Shown in pieces: positions 53,296 through 62,028 of a DNA stretch of 64,000 bases. Where the stretch lies: the NCBI RefSeq assembly GCF_002954775.1, contig NZ_PJME01000004.1, positions 124,001-188,000 on the forward strand. The letters are read 5' to 3'. The translations under genes and the position numbers were made by a program. The stretch is from Streptomyces geranii. Its GTDB lineage: Bacteria > Actinomycetota > Actinomycetes > Streptomycetales > Streptomycetaceae. Below the pieces are notes generated by a model. It had not been told where the DNA came from and did not search any database. It was given only the letters and a program-made list of their open reading frames with translations. Numbering within the stretch: position 1 is the stretch's first letter; every line of letters begins with the position of its first letter.

Positions 53296-54255
53296 ATGCC
53301 GACCAAGACCCCGAAGGCCGCCGCCCCGCCGAAGGGCAGGCCGCCCTCGGTGAGCATCGAGCCGCCGCCCGGGCCCGTCACCGCCCGGACCCCCGTGCCG
53401 ATCACGGTGAAGGCCGACGCGGGCCTCCGCTGGAAGTGGCTCCCCCAGGACCAGAGCTGGGACGAGGATGACGCCGTCACGTACACGGAGACCCTGGTGG
53501 ACATCCCGGACGTCGAGTCGATCAGGGACAGCACGGGAGGCGGCGGCACGTACTCCGTCGTGTTCCCGCGCCCCGGCGGTTACACGGTCTCGGCGACCGG
53601 CCTGACCGCCGACGGGACGCGGGTCGAGGCGGACCCGGTGACCGTCCACGTGTCCGCCGCGGGCCCGCCCGTCTTCACCTGGGTGGCGCCCGCCGACGGC
53701 GCCCTGGTCGAACTGGCCCCCGACGGCGGCTCGTTGGAGGTGGTGCTGACCACGACGGACGACCAGTTCTATCCGCTGACGGTCGACATCACCCAGGACG
53801 GCCTGACCACGACCCAGCAGCACAGCGGGCCCGAGTACCGCAAGACGGTCACCCTCGCCCCGGCACCGCTGGGCGCCAGGCAGATCACCGTCAGGTGCAC
53901 CGACCCGGACGGCGGCACGTCGACCCAGACCCGTTCGGTCGTCGGCCACGACGGCGCACCGCCGACGGTCACCCTCGACGCCTTCGACAGCGAGGTGACC
54001 GTCACCTCGCTGCCCTGGCAGGTGACGCTGACGGGCACGACCCCGGGCGCGTCGTCGGGGGTCACCGGAGTGCGGTACACGGTCGTGGACGGACCCGAGG
54101 GCGACGCCCGGAACACCGCCGCCGACGGCGACTGGTCGACCTGGCGGGCCGAGATCCCGCTGCCCACCACCGGCACGTTCGACGTGACGATCACCGCCAC
54201 GGACTCCCGGGCCGGAACGGCGTCCGCGTCCGCCACGATCACGCTGCACCTGTGA
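53296..54255 (+). CDS. Ig-like protein, paralogue of the first gene of the locus
   Basis: A 319-residue protein with the same N-terminal unit as the 40485-42077 product (PSVSIEPPPGPVTARTPVPITV against its SASISWPSG start) and one copy of the FTWVAPADG repeat unit. It ends in the same way (ATITLHL against TVTLHL). Sequence identity is clearly lower than between the two repeats of the other gene. GAGGGA precedes the ATG. The two paralogues flank the structural genes, suggesting different sites on the particle or different partners. Confidence 0.8.
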   Translation: MPTKTPKAAAPPKGRPPSVSIEPPPGPVTARTPVPITVKADAGLRWKWLPQDQSWDEDDAVTYTETLVDIPDVESIRDSTGGGGTYSVVFPRPGGYTVSATGLTADGTRVEADPVTVHVSAAGPPVFTWVAPADGALVELAPDGGSLEVVLTTTDDQFYPLTVDITQDGLTTTQQHSGPEYRKTVTLAPAPLGARQITVRCTDPDGGTSTQTRSVVGHDGAPPTVTLDAFDSEVTVTSLPWQVTLTGTTPGASSGVTGVRYTVVDGPEGDARNTAADGDWSTWRAEIPLPTTGTFDVTITATDSRAGTASASATITLHL

Positions 54256-54292
54256 CCCGTACCGACCGACTCACTGTCCTGGAGGCGGTGAC

Positions 54293-56482
54293 ATGCCGAT
54301 CGACTGCCACGTCCCGATCGCCGTCCGGATGGTCGGCGAACCGACCCCGGCCCAACTGGAGCAACTGGGACGGGCGTTGGCCCGCACGGTCGCCGCACGG
54401 GTGGCGCAGGCCGAGCGGGTGCTGGCCGAACGGCACCACTTCGGGACCGGCACCCCGCCACCCGTACGGGAGCGGTACGAGCCTGCCAGGGACGCGGCGA
54501 ACGACCGGGCCACGCGCGTCCCGAGCTACGACGACGGCGGCCGACCCGTGACCGTCCCCGTACACCCGCCGGGCCCCGTCCGGGCGGACGCCGGGCTGCG
54601 GTTCGAGGACCGGCTCCTGCTGGAGGCGAGCGTGTTCCTCCGCATCGGCCCCCGTGAACTGGCCCGGCTGCGGCGGGTGGTGGACTGGTACGCCGACACC
54701 GTGAACTACCGGGCGTTCACCGAGGCACTGCGGCGCGACGGCCTCGAATCCTTCTTCCTGGCACTGCGGCCACGGTCGGCCTGGGACACCAGACCGAGCC
54801 CTTCGGCCGGCCTGAGCGCCGACACGATCCGGATGATCTACGGGCCCGTCCCCGAGGACCCCGACCACTGGACGTCGCTCACCTTCGAGGAACGGCGCGC
54901 TCCCATCGAGGTCGGCGACCGCACCCATCTGACGGTGCGGGACCGGACCGAGGTGATCGACGGCGTCGGCGACCAGGGCAGCAGGCGCGTCGTCGTCCAG
55001 GACCGCAGCTGGGAGATGACCCCCGACGCGCTGCGCGCTTTCCTCGTGAGCATGGCCGGCGGGCAGCTGACGGCGTTCGAGGAGAAGCTCGTGGCGAACT
55101 GGAACACCCTGCGCCCGGTCCCGCAGTTCGACGGCCCCCGCATCGTCGGCTACTACCTGGTCTCCGGCGGCAGCGGTATGCGCGAGCACCGCGTCCATGA
55201 CCCGGACGGCAACGTCGCCGCCTACTGGACGAGCGAGGCGGCCCTGGTCAACGAGGGGCTCGGCCCGATCGAGTACGTCCTGCTGGGCCGGGCCGCCCTC
55301 CAGATCGGCAGCCTGGCGCTGCGGGCCGGGGCCAGGCTCGTGGTGTCCGGCATGAGCAGCGCGTACGCCCGCAACACCCTGCTCGCGCTGCGCCTCGCCA
55401 CGCGCCGCCTGGGCCGCCCGCTCGGCGCGACGATGGAGGGCACCGAGATCGGGCTCGGCGTACCGGGAATCGGCGCCGGACGACCCGTACCGGCCCTCGT
55501 GTCCCGGGAGACGGCCGCGATCGACCCGGTACCGCCCCGGGGAACACCGTCCGGCACGGTCGGCCGGGTCACGCCGTCGGCGCCGGTCCGGGGCGGTGCG
55601 TCCGGTGCGGGTGAGGCGACGCCGGGGGTGGTCCGGCGGGGTGGCACGGCACCGGCCGCCACACCCCGGGCGGCGACGGCCACGGGCGCTCCCCGGGCCG
55701 CCGCACCTCGTGCCGCCACGCGTGGAGCAACCGGTGCCCAGGCCGCCCGTGCCACCGCCCGGGTCGTCGCGGTGACCACGGTCGACGGGTCGGGCGTACG
55801 GCGGGTCACCGGCGGCCCCGGAGCGGTCGCGCCCGGGTTCAGGGGCCGCGAGGAGGCGGCGCGGGTGGTGACGAGCCGGGGCACTTCCACGGAGGCGCAG
55901 GTGATGGGGGAGCGCGGCATGCACGTCGAGGACACACCGAACCGCACCGACGCCCGCCGCCGCCCGGCAGCCACCCCCACTCCCACCTCTGCGTCCGCTG
56001 CGTCGAGGTCGGCAGCCGTGCCGTTCGCGGACCGGGTCCACGTGGGCGATCTGGAGAACGGGCTGCCGACCGGCACCATGGGCGAACTCACCCCGGCCGA
56101 CCTGAACACCGGCACCTCCTCGGCGCACGACGTCAACCCCGTCGGACAGCAGCCGGAAGGCGTGGCCAGGTACGGCGCCCGCAAGGGGCACCTCCTCGCC
56201 AACGTGATGGGCGGTTCGGGCCGCGACCTCGGCAACCTCGCCTGGATGCACGTACTGGTCAACAACTCCTCCTTCAAGACCGCCTTCGAGAACCCGGTCA
56301 TCCGGGCACTGAGGGCCGGGCACAACGTCCGCTTCGGGGTGCGCCCCAAGTTCCGTGGCCGCGAAGTGGCGCCGTACGAGGTCGAGGTCTGGGCGACGAC
56401 CTCGGCGGGGCAGGTCGTCGTCCCGGTGCGGAACATCCGCACGCCCGGCCTGAGCGACCTGTCCCACAACCCCGCCGACTGA
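54293..56482 (+). CDS. Putative particle-associated toxin with C-terminal DNA/RNA endonuclease domain
   Basis: A 729-residue modular protein. The N-terminal ~90 residues contain a helix (QLEQLGRALARTVAARVAQAER) and VPSYDDGG (76-83), shared with the next gene. Residues ~95-400 are helical and Arg-rich. Residues ~415-560 are an Ala/Thr/Pro/Arg linker. The last ~100 residues hold GHLLANVMGGSGRDLGNL, a helix with NNSSFKTAFENPVIRAL, and NVRFGVRPKFRGREVAPYEVEVWA, the pattern of non-specific DNA/RNA endonucleases (Endonuclea_NS_2-like), where the His of GHLL and the Asn of VNNSS would be catalytic and metal-binding. GGAGG precedes the ATG. No immunity gene follows. Confidence 0.75.
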   Translation: MPIDCHVPIAVRMVGEPTPAQLEQLGRALARTVAARVAQAERVLAERHHFGTGTPPPVRERYEPARDAANDRATRVPSYDDGGRPVTVPVHPPGPVRADAGLRFEDRLLLEASVFLRIGPRELARLRRVVDWYADTVNYRAFTEALRRDGLESFFLALRPRSAWDTRPSPSAGLSADTIRMIYGPVPEDPDHWTSLTFEERRAPIEVGDRTHLTVRDRTEVIDGVGDQGSRRVVVQDRSWEMTPDALRAFLVSMAGGQLTAFEEKLVANWNTLRPVPQFDGPRIVGYYLVSGGSGMREHRVHDPDGNVAAYWTSEAALVNEGLGPIEYVLLGRAALQIGSLALRAGARLVVSGMSSAYARNTLLALRLATRRLGRPLGATMEGTEIGLGVPGIGAGRPVPALVSRETAAIDPVPPRGTPSGTVGRVTPSAPVRGGASGAGEATPGVVRRGGTAPAATPRAATATGAPRAAAPRAATRGATGAQAARATARVVAVTTVDGSGVRRVTGGPGAVAPGFRGREEAARVVTSRGTSTEAQVMGERGMHVEDTPNRTDARRRPAATPTPTSASAASRSAAVPFADRVHVGDLENGLPTGTMGELTPADLNTGTSSAHDVNPVGQQPEGVARYGARKGHLLANVMGGSGRDLGNLAWMHVLVNNSSFKTAFENPVIRALRAGHNVRFGVRPKFRGREVAPYEVEVWATTSAGQVVVPVRNIRTPGLSDLSHNPAD

Positions 56483-56536
56483 CCGCACCGACGTACAGAA
56501 CGCGGAACGCAGAACGGCACGGAGAAGGAGACCGCA

Positions 56537-59500
56537 ATGCAGCGCCAGTACCACCTCCCCGACACCGCCGCCGGGGCCCACGCCCTGTCCGACAGCATGT
56601 CCCGGCAGACCGGACGGCAGCTCGTCGCGACGGTACTGGCCAGTGTCGTACGAGGGGTTCGCACCGCTGCTCCCGACCAGGCGGGCATGCCCACGGACCC
56701 CGCTCGGCGGCCCACCGGGGAACCGTTCGCCGGTCCGGGCGCGGGCGGCCGGTACGCCGTGCCCAGCTACGACGACGACGGCAACCCGGTGCACGTCGAA
56801 CTGCGCCCGCAGGTGCCCGGCGACCCGGGCCAGGGGGCAGGAGCCTTCCCGGTCGACGACGGGCTGCTCGGCAACCCGGACGTCGAGGAGATCCGCAACT
56901 CACCCCAGATGCACCGCTACTTCGCCCTGCGCGCCACCTACCGACGCCTCCACCCGAACCGCCGACTGCCGGACTTCGCCCCACTGCGCCTGCACCAACT
57001 CCCCGCGCTGACCCGGGCGTACGGCCAGCTTCAGCAGCTCTCCGAGCTGGACTGGACCCTGTTGGAGCAGCAGAGCGACCCCGACGCCCCGCCGCCCGGC
57101 GACTGGGAGCGGGCGGGGGAGCGGCTCGACAGCTTCCTGAACAGTCCCGAGCGAGCCAGGGCCGTACGGGACGCGGCGGCGCGGGACGCGGCCATCGACG
57201 CGGCGCACGCGCGGGTCGACCCCGGGCGGGAGGCCCGGGCCATCGGGCGGCTCACCGGACTGGAGAAGGTCTACGAGAGCGTCAAGTTCTACGAGGGCCT
57301 CCCGAACGACCGCCCCTCCAGGGAGGGTTTCGACACGACGCGGAAGCAGGACGCGAAGGACGCCATGCTGCGCGCTCTGAACAGGGCGGACTTCGCCACC
57401 CTCGACGCCTTCGACACCGCCGTCCGCGCGCTGCGCGAGGTCGTGCGGGAGCGGGCGGTCAACATCGCGCTCGCCACCATGAAGCAGAGCGAGCGGGTGC
57501 TCCGGGCGGAACTCCACCGCTACCGGGAGCCCGGAGCGCTCGTGACGCTGGCCGGCGAACTCGCGGCGCTGCGCCGCCCGCCCGCACCGACCGAGGACGC
57601 CGTACTGAAACTCCTCGGCGACTATCCGATCCTGCGCGACCCGGTGGCGCTGCGGGGCGCGTTGGCGGTCGAGGTGCCCGAACTCCTCGGCGACCTGCTG
57701 CGGCAGAACGCCCAGGCCCAGCTCGGCAACATCGACGGTGTGCGGGCCACCCTGGGCGAGGACCGTACGGAGGTCTTCGGCCTCGACCACGTCATCGACG
57801 AGACGCTAGAGCAGCTGGGGCTGCCCGCGAACTCCGTACAGGCGCGGCTCATCCGGGACCGGCGGGGCGCCCCGGGACACCCCGTGCGGGCGGCGGTCGA
57901 CCTGCTGCTGCTCTTCCTCAGCTTCGCCGGGGGACCGCTGGCGGCCGTGGGCCACGCGGCACGCGCGGTCATCCTCGCGCTGCAGATCCATGACGTGGTG
58001 AAACTGGAGGGGCAGGAGCGGCGGCAACGGGCACAGTCTCACGCCGGTACGCCGCTGGCCACCACCCCGCTTCCCAGGGGGCACGGATGGGAGTTGTTCG
58101 CGCTGTTCGCCTCGCTGGGCGGTGCGGTGCCCGGCGCTCCCCGGACCCTGCTCCCGGGCGGAGCGCGGCTCCCGCAGGCGATGCGGCTCTCGCACGAACT
58201 CCGGCTCTCGGCGCGGGCCGACGAGCTGCTGGCGACGGGCGCCGTACGTCAGGGGCGACCCTGGGGATTCCTGCCCGGGACCCGGTTCGCCGAGGCCGGT
58301 CCCGGTCAAGTGGCCATCTGGCACCCGGACTTCCCCGACGAGGTGTTCCGCCTCGACACCACCGGACTCACCCGCTTCAGCAAGGCCAACGGCATCGTCG
58401 AACAGACTGGGCACTGGCCGCTGGGGAGCGTGGACGCCGCCGCCGCTGCCGCGCCCGCGACCAGGGGAGCCGTCGTACGACCTGGGACCCGTGCGCTCCC
58501 CGCGCCGCCCGTTCCAGTGACGCCTCCCTCCTCAGCCGTACGGCCTGGACTCGGTTCGCTCGGCGCCATGTCCCGGCTGGCACCGGCGACGCACGCGGCC
58601 GAAGTACGGCTGCGGGCGGTCGTGCAGCGGCTGGCGGAGCGCACGGAGAAGGCCGCCGACGGCTTCCGGGGGTTCGCCGACGGCGAGCGCAAGCGGGTGC
58701 TCCTCGGGCGGGCCGAGGCCCTGGCCGGGCGCCTGCGCTCGTACGACCAGCGGCTCACCGTCGGTCTGTCCGGCTACCGCAAGGGCTGGACGGAGCCCGC
58801 GATGGACGAGGAGGTCCGTCAGGCGATCGGCTGGGTCGAACGGAGGCTGCACAGCGCCACGAACCAGGTCCGGAGGCTGGAGTTGCAGGTGCCGCCGGTG
58901 CCGTTCCCGACCGCCGCCCGCCAGGCCGTGATCGACCAGTACGTACGCGAACTCGCCGCCCTGCGCGACCTGCAGACCCGCGTCGTGCGGGGCGAGACGT
59001 CCGCCCTCGCCCTGCGCGACGAGGTCCGTGACCGGCTGATCGGGCTGGAGCGGCGGGCCGCGCGCCACGCGCCGGGCGAGGAGACCCTGCTGTTCGACCT
59101 GGAGTCGCTCGCCCGCGAACGGCGCCGGCTGCTCACCAAGGACGGCCTGCACGCCACCGTCGCGGGCCGCCGCACCGGCCTGCCGACCGCCGCCACCGTT
59201 CTGCCGGGCGCGCTCGCGAATCGGTCGTACGCCGAGATCGCCGCCGGGATCGGTAGGCCGCCGAAGATCGAGCTGCGGCAAGGGGCCAGGCAGCCGCACG
59301 CCCCTCGGACGGACGTGGGCGGTGCCGTGACGCTCACCTGGGCGTTCAAGGACGGCAGCGTCATCCGCATCGACGTCCCGGGGCCCGGCAGAAGGCCGTT
59401 CGCCAGCGGCAGCGAGCCCCACGTCGCCCGGATCGGCCCCGACCACGTCCACTACGACGACCAGGGCATCGCCGTACCGACCGGCTCGACGCCCGCCCAC

Positions 59501-59584
59501 ATCCCCCTGCGGGTCGCCGGACGGTCGGACCCCCTGTACGGCGCGATCGAGGCCGCCCGCAACGCGGCGACCGGCAGCAGATGA
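56537..59584 (+). CDS. Large putative effector with shared N-terminal motif
   Basis: A 1015-residue protein, 54 bases after the endonuclease-type gene (AGGAGA before ATG 56537). Its N terminus parallels that protein: a helix with SRQTGRQLVATVLASVV, and VPSYDDDG at 75-82. Long helical stretches fill 100-420. A hydrophobic segment (AAVDLLLLFLSFAGGPLAAVGHAARAVIL, about 450-478) could insert into membrane. Coiled helices occupy 690-870. The final ~75 residues (GGAVTLTWAFKDGSVIRIDVPG, then EPHVARIGPDHVHYDDQGIAV) look like the compact toxin ends of polymorphic toxins, with His clusters. No family is certain. No immunity gene follows before the terminator. Confidence 0.7.
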   Translation: MQRQYHLPDTAAGAHALSDSMSRQTGRQLVATVLASVVRGVRTAAPDQAGMPTDPARRPTGEPFAGPGAGGRYAVPSYDDDGNPVHVELRPQVPGDPGQGAGAFPVDDGLLGNPDVEEIRNSPQMHRYFALRATYRRLHPNRRLPDFAPLRLHQLPALTRAYGQLQQLSELDWTLLEQQSDPDAPPPGDWERAGERLDSFLNSPERARAVRDAAARDAAIDAAHARVDPGREARAIGRLTGLEKVYESVKFYEGLPNDRPSREGFDTTRKQDAKDAMLRALNRADFATLDAFDTAVRALREVVRERAVNIALATMKQSERVLRAELHRYREPGALVTLAGELAALRRPPAPTEDAVLKLLGDYPILRDPVALRGALAVEVPELLGDLLRQNAQAQLGNIDGVRATLGEDRTEVFGLDHVIDETLEQLGLPANSVQARLIRDRRGAPGHPVRAAVDLLLLFLSFAGGPLAAVGHAARAVILALQIHDVVKLEGQERRQRAQSHAGTPLATTPLPRGHGWELFALFASLGGAVPGAPRTLLPGGARLPQAMRLSHELRLSARADELLATGAVRQGRPWGFLPGTRFAEAGPGQVAIWHPDFPDEVFRLDTTGLTRFSKANGIVEQTGHWPLGSVDAAAAAAPATRGAVVRPGTRALPAPPVPVTPPSSAVRPGLGSLGAMSRLAPATHAAEVRLRAVVQRLAERTEKAADGFRGFADGERKRVLLGRAEALAGRLRSYDQRLTVGLSGYRKGWTEPAMDEEVRQAIGWVERRLHSATNQVRRLELQVPPVPFPTAARQAVIDQYVRELAALRDLQTRVVRGETSALALRDEVRDRLIGLERRAARHAPGEETLLFDLESLARERRRLLTKDGLHATVAGRRTGLPTAATVLPGALANRSYAEIAAGIGRPPKIELRQGARQPHAPRTDVGGAVTLTWAFKDGSVIRIDVPGPGRRPFASGSEPHVARIGPDHVHYDDQGIAVPTGSTPAHIPLRVAGRSDPLYGAIEAARNAATGSR

Positions 59585-59595
59585 GAACCGGCCGA

Positions 59596-59623
59596 CGGTT
59601 CCCGGCGACGAGGCCGGGAACCG
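59596..59623 (+). terminator. Hairpin ending the particle locus
   Basis: An 11-bp perfect stem (CGGTTCCCGGC with its complement) and a six-base loop, 11 bases after the last effector stop. Confidence 0.8.
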
Positions 59624-59694
59624 CCGACCGGGGTTCCGCCAGAAGGTCCTGACGTAACGTCAGATGTGGGTTGTGAGGCGTCAGTTGTCCGGTG

Positions 59695-60561
59695 TCAGAC
59701 AGCGGCGCCGGACGACAGGACGGGCGACGGCAGGACCGCCGACGGCTGAACGGGCCCTGGCTGAACGGACGACGGGCGTCCGGCTCGGCTCAGCGCGGCG
59801 TCGTGCTGAAGTACCTGCCGATGGATCTCGACAAGTCCCGGAGACGGCTCGACCCCGTGGTCCTCGATCAGCACGGCCCGCGCGAGCTGGAATGCGGACA
59901 ACGCCTCGGCCTGCCTGCCCGAGCGGTACAGCGCGGTCATCAACTGCCCCCACAGCACCTCGCGCGTGGGATGGACCCGGACCAGCCCCTCCAACTCGAC
60001 GGCCACCTGGGCGTCGAGCCCCATGACCAGCGCGGCCTCGATCCGGGCCTCGATCGCCGACATCCGGGCCCGCTCCAGCCGGGTCGCCTCCGCCGTGATC
60101 GCCTGATGGTGGTCGAACTCGGCGAACGCGTCACCGCGCCACAGCCCGAGCGCGCTCGTCAGCCGCTGCGCGGCGAGCTGCGGCTGCCGCGCGGCCAGCG
60201 CCTGCCGTCCCGCCGCCGCCAGCCGTTCGAACCGTACGGCGTCGACCACGTGCGGATCGACGCGCAGCTGGTAGCCCGGCGGCCGGGTGACCAGCAGCCC
60301 CTCCGCACCGGCGGCGCCGCGCAGAGCGGTACGCAGCCTCGACACATAGGTGCGGACCGTCCGGTACGCGTCCGCGGGCGGACACGCTCCCCACAGCTCC
60401 GCCGCCAGCGCCCCCACGCTCACGGTCCGGCCCGGTACGACCGCCAACCGGGCGAGCACGCACCGCAGTTGGGGACCGCCGAGGTCCACTGACCGGCCGT
60501 CGACGATGGTCTCGAACGGTCCCAGCACACGTAATTCCAGTACAGCCGTCTCCGATGTCAC
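59695..60561 (-). CDS. SARP-family transcriptional regulator
   Basis: A 288-residue SARP: winged-helix DNA-binding domain (LRVLGPFETIVDGRSVDLGGPQLRCVLARLAVVPGRTVSVGALAAELWG) then the bacterial transcriptional activation domain (VDAVRFERLAAAGRQALAA ... LWRGDAFAEF ... REVLWGQLMTALYRSGRQAEALSAFQLARAVL). A Pro/Ser/Val-rich tail follows. GTG 60561 has a GGGGGC site. It points toward the end of the particle locus and is 111 bases from its last gene. SARPs normally activate neighbouring clusters, so it may control the particle genes. Confidence 0.88.
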   Translation of the reverse strand: MTSETAVLELRVLGPFETIVDGRSVDLGGPQLRCVLARLAVVPGRTVSVGALAAELWGACPPADAYRTVRTYVSRLRTALRGAAGAEGLLVTRPPGYQLRVDPHVVDAVRFERLAAAGRQALAARQPQLAAQRLTSALGLWRGDAFAEFDHHQAITAEATRLERARMSAIEARIEAALVMGLDAQVAVELEGLVRVHPTREVLWGQLMTALYRSGRQAEALSAFQLARAVLIEDHGVEPSPGLVEIHRQVLQHDAALSRAGRPSSVQPGPVQPSAVLPSPVLSSGAAV

Positions 60562-60736
60562 GTTCGCCCCCGCGATGGACAAGATGTTGAATTCGGGTCG
60601 ACAGCGTGGCACGCGGCAGGTCCCCTGTCGCGTCCTGTTCCGCTCAGCGGACCGGGGCACGACAGGGGCACGACCAGGGCCTTCGCAAGGACGCGAACGC
60701 GGCCACGGACATGGACACGGAACGGGAGCGTGGCGA

Positions 60737-61246
60737 GTGACCACCGACGAACGCACAGGACCACCCAGCTTCGGCAGCGAACGCGAGACGCTGCGGGCGT
60801 TCCTCGACTACCACCGCGCGACCCTCGCCATGAAGTGCGCGGGGCTCACCGACGAGCAGCTGAGACAGCGCTCGATGCCACCGTCCACGCTGTCCCTGCT
60901 CGGCCTCGTACGACACCTGGCGGAGGTCGAACGCGCCTGGTTCCGCCGGGTGTTCGAGGAGAACGACGCGCCCATGGTCTGGTCGGACGAAATCGACTTC
61001 CAGGCCGCGTACGACGCGAGCGCCTCTACCCGCGAGGAAGCCTTCACGGCCTGGGAGGCCGAGGTCGAGAACTCCCGCCGGATCGAACGGGAGGCCGACT
61101 CCCTGGACCTGGTCGGCCATCAACCGCGCTGGGAGGAGGACGTGTCCCTGCGGATGGTGATGGTCCACGTCCTCCTGGAGTACGGCCGCCACAACGGCCA
61201 CGCGGACTTCCTGCGCGAGGGCGTCGACGGGACGGTGGGCGCCTGA
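60737..61246 (+). CDS. DinB/DUF664-family protein
   Basis: A 169-residue four-helix-bundle protein of the DinB/DUF664 type. Candidate metal-site histidines lie in LVRHLAEVERAWF (second helix) and at the C terminus in HVLLEYGRHNGHADFLRE. Several members of the family are mycothiol- or bacillithiol-dependent transferases. The start GTG 60737 has a GGAG site. It diverges from the SARP gene and converges with the AlkD-like gene, only four bases apart. The exact reaction is unknown. Confidence 0.87.
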   Translation: MTTDERTGPPSFGSERETLRAFLDYHRATLAMKCAGLTDEQLRQRSMPPSTLSLLGLVRHLAEVERAWFRRVFEENDAPMVWSDEIDFQAAYDASASTREEAFTAWEAEVENSRRIEREADSLDLVGHQPRWEEDVSLRMVMVHVLLEYGRHNGHADFLREGVDGTVGA

Positions 61247-61250
61247 CCTC

Positions 61251-61922
61251 CTACGTGACCTGCTGCCGGCGCACCATCTCGGCGATCCACGCCGGTGCGA
61301 ACGGCGAAGTGCAGCCCGGCGAGGTCGGGTAGTTCTTGAGCACCTCCAGGCGTTCGCCGATGGCGACGGCCCGGGCGCGGAGTTCGGCGTGCTCGATGCC
61401 GATCTGGGCCAGACAGTGGTTCATCGCCCACTGCAGCCGCTCCGGGGCGTCCCGCATCTCCGCCTCGATCGTGTCGAGCAGCCCCGGGAGATCGAGCCCC
61501 TCGGGCCGCTTCGCGACGCGGTCGGTGGTCAGGGCCCAGCCCGCGCTCGCGACCACGGGGTCCGGGTCGGCGAACCAGGCGACGCGCAGTTCCTCGGTGT
61601 GCGGGTTCTTCTTCACCACGTAGTTCACGAGCCAGTCGTGCACCTTGGGCGCACGCGCCTGCCGCAGCATGGCGTCCAGTTCGTCCCGCTCGAAGGCCTT
61701 CGGCCGGCAGATCAGCAGCGCCAGCAGCCGGGCCGCCGTGTCGTCCGTCGCCCACAGCTCCCGCGCGAGTTCCTGTTGCGTCTTGAGCCGCTTCGCGACC
61801 GCGCGCAGCCTGGTGAGTTTCACCCCGTGGTCGTCACCGTGCTTCTCGTTCACCGCGCGCGCCTTGGGGTCCTCCAGCGCGGCCAGTTCGGCCATCACCT
61901 CGGCCAACGCCGTATCGGTCAC
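61251..61922 (-). CDS. DNA alkylation repair-like (AlkD/HEAT-repeat) protein
   Basis: A 223-residue all-helical protein resembling AlkD-type HEAT-like repeat proteins. Recognisable segments are GVKLTRLRAVAKRLKTQQELARELWATD, VHDWLVNYVVKKNPHTEELRVAWF, VVASAGWALTTDRVAK and the C-terminal helix. AlkD enzymes excise positively charged alkylated bases; the key Trp/Asp pair cannot be assigned with certainty here. GTG 61922 has an AGGAGG site five bases upstream. It is divergent from the kinase gene. Confidence 0.83.
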   Translation of the reverse strand: MTDTALAEVMAELAALEDPKARAVNEKHGDDHGVKLTRLRAVAKRLKTQQELARELWATDDTAARLLALLICRPKAFERDELDAMLRQARAPKVHDWLVNYVVKKNPHTEELRVAWFADPDPVVASAGWALTTDRVAKRPEGLDLPGLLDTIEAEMRDAPERLQWAMNHCLAQIGIEHAELRARAVAIGERLEVLKNYPTSPGCTSPFAPAWIAEMVRRQQVT

Positions 61923-62028
61923 CGCAGCCTCCTGTACGTCCCGTGCGGGACCGCAGCCTACGACGGGAACGGGAGGCCGGTGAGGGGTGCGGTGAGCGTT
62001 GTCGGTGCCGGCGTCTAGGCTCCCGTCC

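Noticed and set aside
40485..59584. Intact prophage
   Set aside because: No integrase, capsid, portal, terminase, replication or lysis gene, and no att-like repeats at the ends.
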